Source of the DNA: Defluviitalea raffinosedens
Lineage (GTDB): Bacteria; Bacillota; Clostridia; Lachnospirales; Defluviitaleaceae
Reading direction: 5' to 3'
DNA length: 64,000 bases
Assembly: GCF_016908775.1 (NCBI RefSeq)
Contig: NZ_JAFBEP010000012.1
Coordinates: 1 to 64,000, forward strand
Within the stretch, counting starts at the first letter, position 1. Every line of letters starts with the position of its first letter. The notes under the pieces are model-generated. The model had not been told where the DNA came from. It saw only the letters and a list, made by a program, of their open reading frames with translations, and made no database searches. Positions 60,133 through 64,000 of the stretch are shown here, piece by piece. The position numbers and the translations under genes are program-made.

Positions 60133-61929
60133 ATGAGAAACTGGATCAAAAAATTCATACAGTTTAATATATTACTGGGATTTTTATTTACTGTTTTAAG
60201 TAGTACAGTATTTGGAATGGAAGAGCAGATCAATCGGGCAGTGGTTTTTCCGATTGATTACAAAGGAAAGGCGTTTATTAATGGAGAATATGTATCTTTT
60301 AATGGGGATGAAAAGATTTATCTTAAAGATAATACCACTTACGTACCACTTCGATTAATGACGTATCTTATTAGCAACGACGAAGAGCATTGGGAGGCTC
60401 AATGGGACGGAGCCAAGCCTAATGAAGTCGTTTTGGTGTGTACATATATGGAGAAAATTGATCAAGGAGGATGGATGAATACAGGAAAGCCTCAGACTTC
60501 TATTAAGCTTACTGTAGACAGCAAAACAATGATTTCTAAGGGGCAAATGATCGAATTAAGCGCAACCCCTAAAAAAATCAACGGGAGAATTGTTCTTCCA
60601 ATCAGAGCCATTGGTGAGGTATTGAATAGAGAAATTGCTTTTAAAGACGGATTAATTTTTATTTCAAAAGAACCCCTTAAGCTTAATGACAAACAAGCGG
60701 ACGCCATCATTAATGAAATAAAAGAAAGATTTTGGGATACCAGTAAGAAAGTTAAAAAATATAAAGTTGTGGAAGATGACGAGGAGCTTATAGCTGCACA
60801 AAATGTTAATGGAAAAACGTATTTCAACGTTGTTGGATACAATTCCAGCAGTCAAATTTGGATTCAAAAGCTTTATACCCAGGGAGAGAAAGGTCCGGTA
60901 TTGCTGAAGGAAATAAAAAATTACGTTTCAGTGAGGGAGCCCTTTGTTGAAGATGTTTTTTATTATGGAGAAGAGAAACAGGGACAAGTGGTTTTGAATG
61001 AATATAATTTAAATACGAAGCAAACTCGTCAAATTGGCGAACTGGATATAAAAGGTCATGATTTTTCAGCGATAGTAAAAATCATTCCTAAAGAAAACAA
61101 GATTTACTTCATAGCTCATTATGGAGATTATACTATGGGTGGCGAGACATTATATGTTGTGGAGAATGGAAAGGTTGAAGAACTCACGGGGGCTAAACAG
61201 TTTGGAAGCATTATTATAGAAAATGGCAAAATATATTACAGCAACATAAATTTTATGGGGAATCCTACAAATAACTTATTTGAATATGATGAAAATTCCA
61301 GAACAGAAAAAAGATTGGGGGAAGAAGGGTATACCTATGATGTAAACAGGAGAGAAACCCTTTATAGTGTTGCTAATAGTTTAAAACTTCTAGAAAATAA
61401 GTTATATACCCTTGGCTATCTGGAACAAAGCGATCAACTACCTTGCCTTTACAGCATTGATTTACAAACAGGTGCAACTAAAAAGCTTAGTCTTCCAACT
61501 TCGCAATTTTGGATCGTAAATGACAAAATATACTATATAGAGGCTACGGCCCAAACTCTTATTACAATAGATTTAGAAGGTAATGGTAAGAAGACATTAA
61601 TCAATAAGCCTATAGCCCAGGCAAAATTTAACGGAAAAAGTTTCTATTATACTCTTTTAAGTAATAATAACGATTTAGCTGCGGGATTTTATAAGTACAC
61701 ATTGGATACTAATGAAACAGCAAGCCTTAGTTCAAAACGAGTGAAAGATTTTTATATTGGTTCTTCAAAGATTGGCTATATAACAACTGGATATGATGCA
61801 GGAATTTATCTGATACAAGACGGTAAAACGATTGGTATAGAGAAAGATCCTGCTTATGATTATCTGTTTGCCGGAGAGCAAATGATTATTATAAATGTAA
61901 AGGATAATAAATTAGAAATATTGAAGTAA
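60133..61929 (+). CDS. Secreted stalk-domain protein with propeller-like C-terminal part
   Basis: The 598-residue protein has a signal peptide (residues 1-30, FIQFNILLGFLFTVLSSTVF), a copper-amine-oxidase N-terminal (stalk) domain at 40-190 (AFINGEYVSF, TTYVPLRLMTYLI, GRIVLPIRAIGEVLNREI), and then a region (220-598) of repeated beta-strand units with YSIDLQTGATKKLSL, IYYIEATAQTLITIDLEGNG like DUF5050 propellers. It is probably an extracellular binding or wall protein. CAAGGAGGG fits the ATG at 60133; the frame extends to 60085 without a site. Confidence 0.85.
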   Translation: MRNWIKKFIQFNILLGFLFTVLSSTVFGMEEQINRAVVFPIDYKGKAFINGEYVSFNGDEKIYLKDNTTYVPLRLMTYLISNDEEHWEAQWDGAKPNEVVLVCTYMEKIDQGGWMNTGKPQTSIKLTVDSKTMISKGQMIELSATPKKINGRIVLPIRAIGEVLNREIAFKDGLIFISKEPLKLNDKQADAIINEIKERFWDTSKKVKKYKVVEDDEELIAAQNVNGKTYFNVVGYNSSSQIWIQKLYTQGEKGPVLLKEIKNYVSVREPFVEDVFYYGEEKQGQVVLNEYNLNTKQTRQIGELDIKGHDFSAIVKIIPKENKIYFIAHYGDYTMGGETLYVVENGKVEELTGAKQFGSIIIENGKIYYSNINFMGNPTNNLFEYDENSRTEKRLGEEGYTYDVNRRETLYSVANSLKLLENKLYTLGYLEQSDQLPCLYSIDLQTGATKKLSLPTSQFWIVNDKIYYIEATAQTLITIDLEGNGKKTLINKPIAQAKFNGKSFYYTLLSNNNDLAAGFYKYTLDTNETASLSSKRVKDFYIGSSKIGYITTGYDAGIYLIQDGKTIGIEKDPAYDYLFAGEQMIIINVKDNKLEILK

Positions 61930-61954
61930 AACATAGATTAATCAATCATTGAAA

Positions 61955-61992
61955 AATTCGGTTAAGATGATTCTTCTTAACCGAATTTTTTG
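61955..61992 (+). terminator. Terminator after the stalk-domain gene
   Basis: AATTCGGTTAAG and CTTAACCGAATT form a perfect 12-bp stem around a 9-nt loop, followed by TTTTG. Confidence 0.9.
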
Positions 61993-62191
61993 TGCCACAA
62001 ATAAGATCAAGAAGATTGAAATTAAGAATATCTTAAAATTTTCGTTATTTAATTTTTAAGTTATTTATATAATAATGAATATATTATTTTCTTTAATGAC
62101 AGTGGATATTTTATTGCATTATCCAATAATATCTAGTAAAGTAAAAGAGTTAAGAGCAAAAATTAATTTTCGAAAGCGTGGAGGTAGTAAG

Positions 62192-63016
62192 ATGTTTTTA
62201 ATTGAGTTATTGAAAGTTATTATTCTGGGAATCGTGGAAGGGATTACGGAATGGCTGCCCATAAGCAGTACAGGACATATGATATTAGTTGAAGAATTTA
62301 TTCATTTAAATGCTTCAGATGCATTTAAGGAAATGTTTTTTGTGGTGATTCAACTGGGTGCCATTCTGGCTGTTGTGCTTCTTTATTTTAATAAGCTCAA
62401 TCCTTTTTCACCAAGCAAAACCAAAAAGGAAAAGAAAGAAACAATGGAAATTTGGTTTAAAGTAATTGTCGGCGTCCTTCCGGCTGGAATATTGGGTGTA
62501 TTATTTGACGACTGGTTGGATGAACATTTTTATAACTATCAGGTCGTAGCCATTACTTTGATCCTTTATGGAATACTCTTTATCATCGTAGAAAATCGCA
62601 ACAAAGGTAAAAAGCCTAAAATTAAAAATTTTGATCAATTATCTTATGCTACTGCTTTTTCAATAGGGCTGTTTCAGGTATTATCCTTAATTCCAGGAAC
62701 ATCTCGCTCTGGGGCAACGATTCTGGGTGCGATTATTCTTGGTACATCCCGTCATATCGCAGCTGAATACTCATTTTTCTTATCTATTCCGGTAATGTTC
62801 GGGGCAAGCTTATTAAAGCTGCTAAAGTTTGGATTTAGTTTTACAGGAATGGAAATAACTATTTTGCTGACAGGTATGTTTGTAGCGTTTGTTGTATCAG
62901 TGATTGCTATTCGATTTTTGCTAAGATACATAAAAAATAATGATTTTAAAGCCTTTGGATGGTATCGTATTGTTTTGGGTATTTTAGTTATTGGATATTT
63001 TCTTCTGTCTGCATAA
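62192..63016 (+). CDS. uppP: Undecaprenyl-diphosphatase UppP/BacA
   Basis: The 274-residue membrane protein recycles undecaprenyl diphosphate for cell-wall synthesis and gives bacitracin tolerance. The two catalytic loops are visible: [20 protein letters not shown] near residue 13 (E/QEG-type motif) and [16 protein letters not shown] near 170. About eight membrane helices. The open frame runs from 62075, but GGAGGT fits the ATG at 62192, and the family begins here. Confidence 0.96.
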   Translation: MFLIELLKVIILGIVEGITEWLPISSTGHMILVEEFIHLNASDAFKEMFFVVIQLGAILAVVLLYFNKLNPFSPSKTKKEKKETMEIWFKVIVGVLPAGILGVLFDDWLDEHFYNYQVVAITLILYGILFIIVENRNKGKKPKIKNFDQLSYATAFSIGLFQVLSLIPGTSRSGATILGAIILGTSRHIAAEYSFFLSIPVMFGASLLKLLKFGFSFTGMEITILLTGMFVAFVVSVIAIRFLLRYIKNNDFKAFGWYRIVLGILVIGYFLLSA

Positions 63017-63056
63017 TATTTAAAAACATTCTGTTTTCTGGTAAGTGGTGATTGAG

Positions 63057-63611
63057 ATGGTTAGATGTCCCTGGTGTGGGAATGATGAGTTGTACATAAA
63101 GTATCATGATGAAGAATGGGGTGTGCCCAATCATGATGACCGTAAGCATTTCGAATTTTTGGTTCTGGAATCAGCACAGGCTGGATTAAGCTGGATTACC
63201 ATATTAAAGAAAAGAGAAAATTATAGAAAGGCATATTGTGGTTTTGATCCGGAAAAAGTAGCTTTATTCGATCACGAAAAAATAGAAGAGTTAATGAAAA
63301 ATCCGGGGATTATTAGAAACAGAAGGAAGATAGAAGCATCTGTCAATAATGCGCGGAGGTTTTTAGAAATTGTTAACGAATTTGGAAGCTTTGATCGCTA
63401 TATTTGGTCTTTTGTGAACAACAGGCCAATCCATAATCATTGGAAAGATATAAAGGATGTTCCTGCAAATACAAAACTATCAGATGAAATCAGTAAAGAT
63501 TTAAAGAAAAGAGGATTTCAATTTTTGGGTTCTACAATCGTTTATTCATATATGCAGGCAGTAGGCTTGGTTAACGACCATATAGTTGATTGTTTTTTAG
63601 GGGGTTTATAA
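63057..63611 (+). CDS. tag: 3-methyladenine DNA glycosylase I
   Basis: The 184-residue protein removes 3-methyladenine from alkylated DNA. Family marks: RCPWCGND at the start and later His forming the zinc-binding site, YHDEEWGVPNHDDRKHFEFL, LESAQAGLSWITILKKRENY, and FLGSTIVYSYMQAVGLVNDH near the end. GGTGA lies 5 nt before the ATG at 63057; GTG codons at 63045 and 63048 are possible but poorer starts. Confidence 0.96.
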   Translation: MVRCPWCGNDELYIKYHDEEWGVPNHDDRKHFEFLVLESAQAGLSWITILKKRENYRKAYCGFDPEKVALFDHEKIEELMKNPGIIRNRRKIEASVNNARRFLEIVNEFGSFDRYIWSFVNNRPIHNHWKDIKDVPANTKLSDEISKDLKKRGFQFLGSTIVYSYMQAVGLVNDHIVDCFLGGL

Positions 63612-63707
63612 GTCCCCTAAAATTTTGGATAAAATTCTTTGATCTATTTTGGTTAAGGTATCCCCTGGCTGAATAATATATTCGGTATGATTCGGCTGGC
63701 AAGGCAC
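63606..63707 (-). pseudogene. LysM-domain remnant
   Basis: On the minus strand a 33-codon frame (GTG at 63707) reads VPCQPNHTEYIIQPGDTLTK and then IDQRILSKILGDL. YIIQPGDTLTKI is the core of a LysM motif (YxVxxGDTLxxIA), which binds peptidoglycan. It lacks a ribosome site and the rest of a protein, and its stop overlaps the tag stop codon region. It is probably a leftover of a longer LysM protein, perhaps spore-related. Confidence 0.45.
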
Positions 63708-63800
63708 TCTTTTCTTCTAATCTATTGTATACTATGAAATAAAGGTGTGTTAGGTAACAGTATTTACCATTAAGTTCAATCTTTCTAATGACAGTGTGCC

Positions 63801-63829
63801 TTGTTATATTTATTAAATAATGCTATGAT
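63801..63829 (+). promoter_or_regulatory. Promoter of the phosphate transporter gene
   Basis: TTGTTA (63801-63806), a 17-nt spacer and TATGAT (63824-63829), about 48 nt before the start codon. Confidence 0.6.
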
Positions 63830-63877
63830 ACTATTGTCGTAAATGATCTATTTTTAGAAGCACTGGGAGGAAATAAT

Positions 63878-64000
63878 ATGACAATCTCATTAGTTGATTT
63901 TCTTAATCAACTGGTTTCTAATCCTGCATTATTGATTACGGTAATACTAACTTTGGGGGTTGTATTGGTTAACGGTTGGACGGATGCACCTAATGCCATA
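63878..64000 (+). CDS. Inorganic phosphate transporter, PiT family (partial, runs off the right edge)
   Basis: The first 41 residues are visible: MTISLVDFLNQLVSNPALL, a hydrophobic helix, and VNGWTDAPNAI. The N-G-x-x-D-A-P-N-A-I signature is the hallmark of PiT sodium- or proton-coupled phosphate transporters. CTGGGAGGA precedes the ATG. The rest lies outside the window. Confidence 0.88.
   Translation, partial: MTISLVDFLNQLVSNPALLITVILTLGVVLVNGWTDAPNAI

Overview
The window is low-GC, AT-rich DNA with strong AGGAGG-type ribosome sites, tightly packed operons and gene families typical of an endospore-forming, didermless Firmicute of the class Clostridia. Points supporting this are a TPP-riboswitch thiamine operon, the de novo NAD operon nadA-nadB-nadC, a SigV/RsiV pair, SLH-anchored surface enzymes, a clostridial-type type IV pilus cluster and spore-type surface proteins. 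A Lachnospirales/Defluviitalea-like organism is a guess that cannot be settled from sequence alone. No rRNA, CRISPR array or prophage is visible. One tRNA gene is present.

Layout. 1-3.0 kb is a decayed accessory patch: a transposase tail, a group II intron whose reverse transcriptase is mostly deleted, an AraC/GyrI regulator, diverged repeats and the frameshifted tail of a trans-aconitate methyltransferase. 3.4-5.8 kb is the thiamine locus: TPP riboswitch, internally deleted thiM, a thiamine-binding protein and intact thiC. 6.0-9.5 kb is nadA-nadB-nadC. 9.7-17 kb holds single genes: small membrane proteins, ferritin, a MocR regulator, sigV-rsiV, a dioxygenase and an unknown gene. Many of these are separated by a recurring terminator hairpin with the same stem sequence.

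17.1-38.9 kb is the most striking part. A fructan-use regulon (20.1-35.2 kb: LacI repressor, binding protein, two permeases, intracellular GH32, chemoreceptor, a 1998-residue SLH-anchored extracellular GH32, fructokinase) is flanked on both sides by paralogous two-gene operons, all on the minus strand. Each encodes tandem arrays of a roughly 110-residue Cys-rich beta domain (CC-x5-C at the start, one Cys at the end) resembling the S-type endospore appendage (Ena, PF13157) domain. In each operon a six-domain protein is followed, with a 19-nt overlap, by a two-domain protein, and the domains alternate between two types. The copy at 36.1-38.9 kb carries a frameshift near its start. Concatenated Ena-like domains are the best candidate here for an undescribed system.

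39-45.7 kb holds a small Cys protein, a lipoprotein, a ROK regulator-MFS-metallo-hydrolase operon with tandem operators, a phosphoesterase and a Tyr-rich cupin. 46-54 kb is a type IV pilus operon (pilB, pilC, pilin, pilM, pilN, pilO, two minor pilins and a PilX-like protein) without pilT or a prepilin peptidase. 54-64 kb holds a UvrC-like nuclease, a ferritin-like/VIT iron transporter, tRNA-Glu next to gltX, an azoreductase, an oxidoreductase, a stalk-domain protein, uppP, tag, a LysM remnant and the start of a phosphate transporter.

How it works together: fructan would be cut outside the cell by the anchored GH32, imported by the ABC transporter (its ATPase is not in the operon and is presumably shared), hydrolysed inside by the second GH32 and phosphorylated by fructokinase. 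The chemoreceptor in the same operon may link motility to this substrate.
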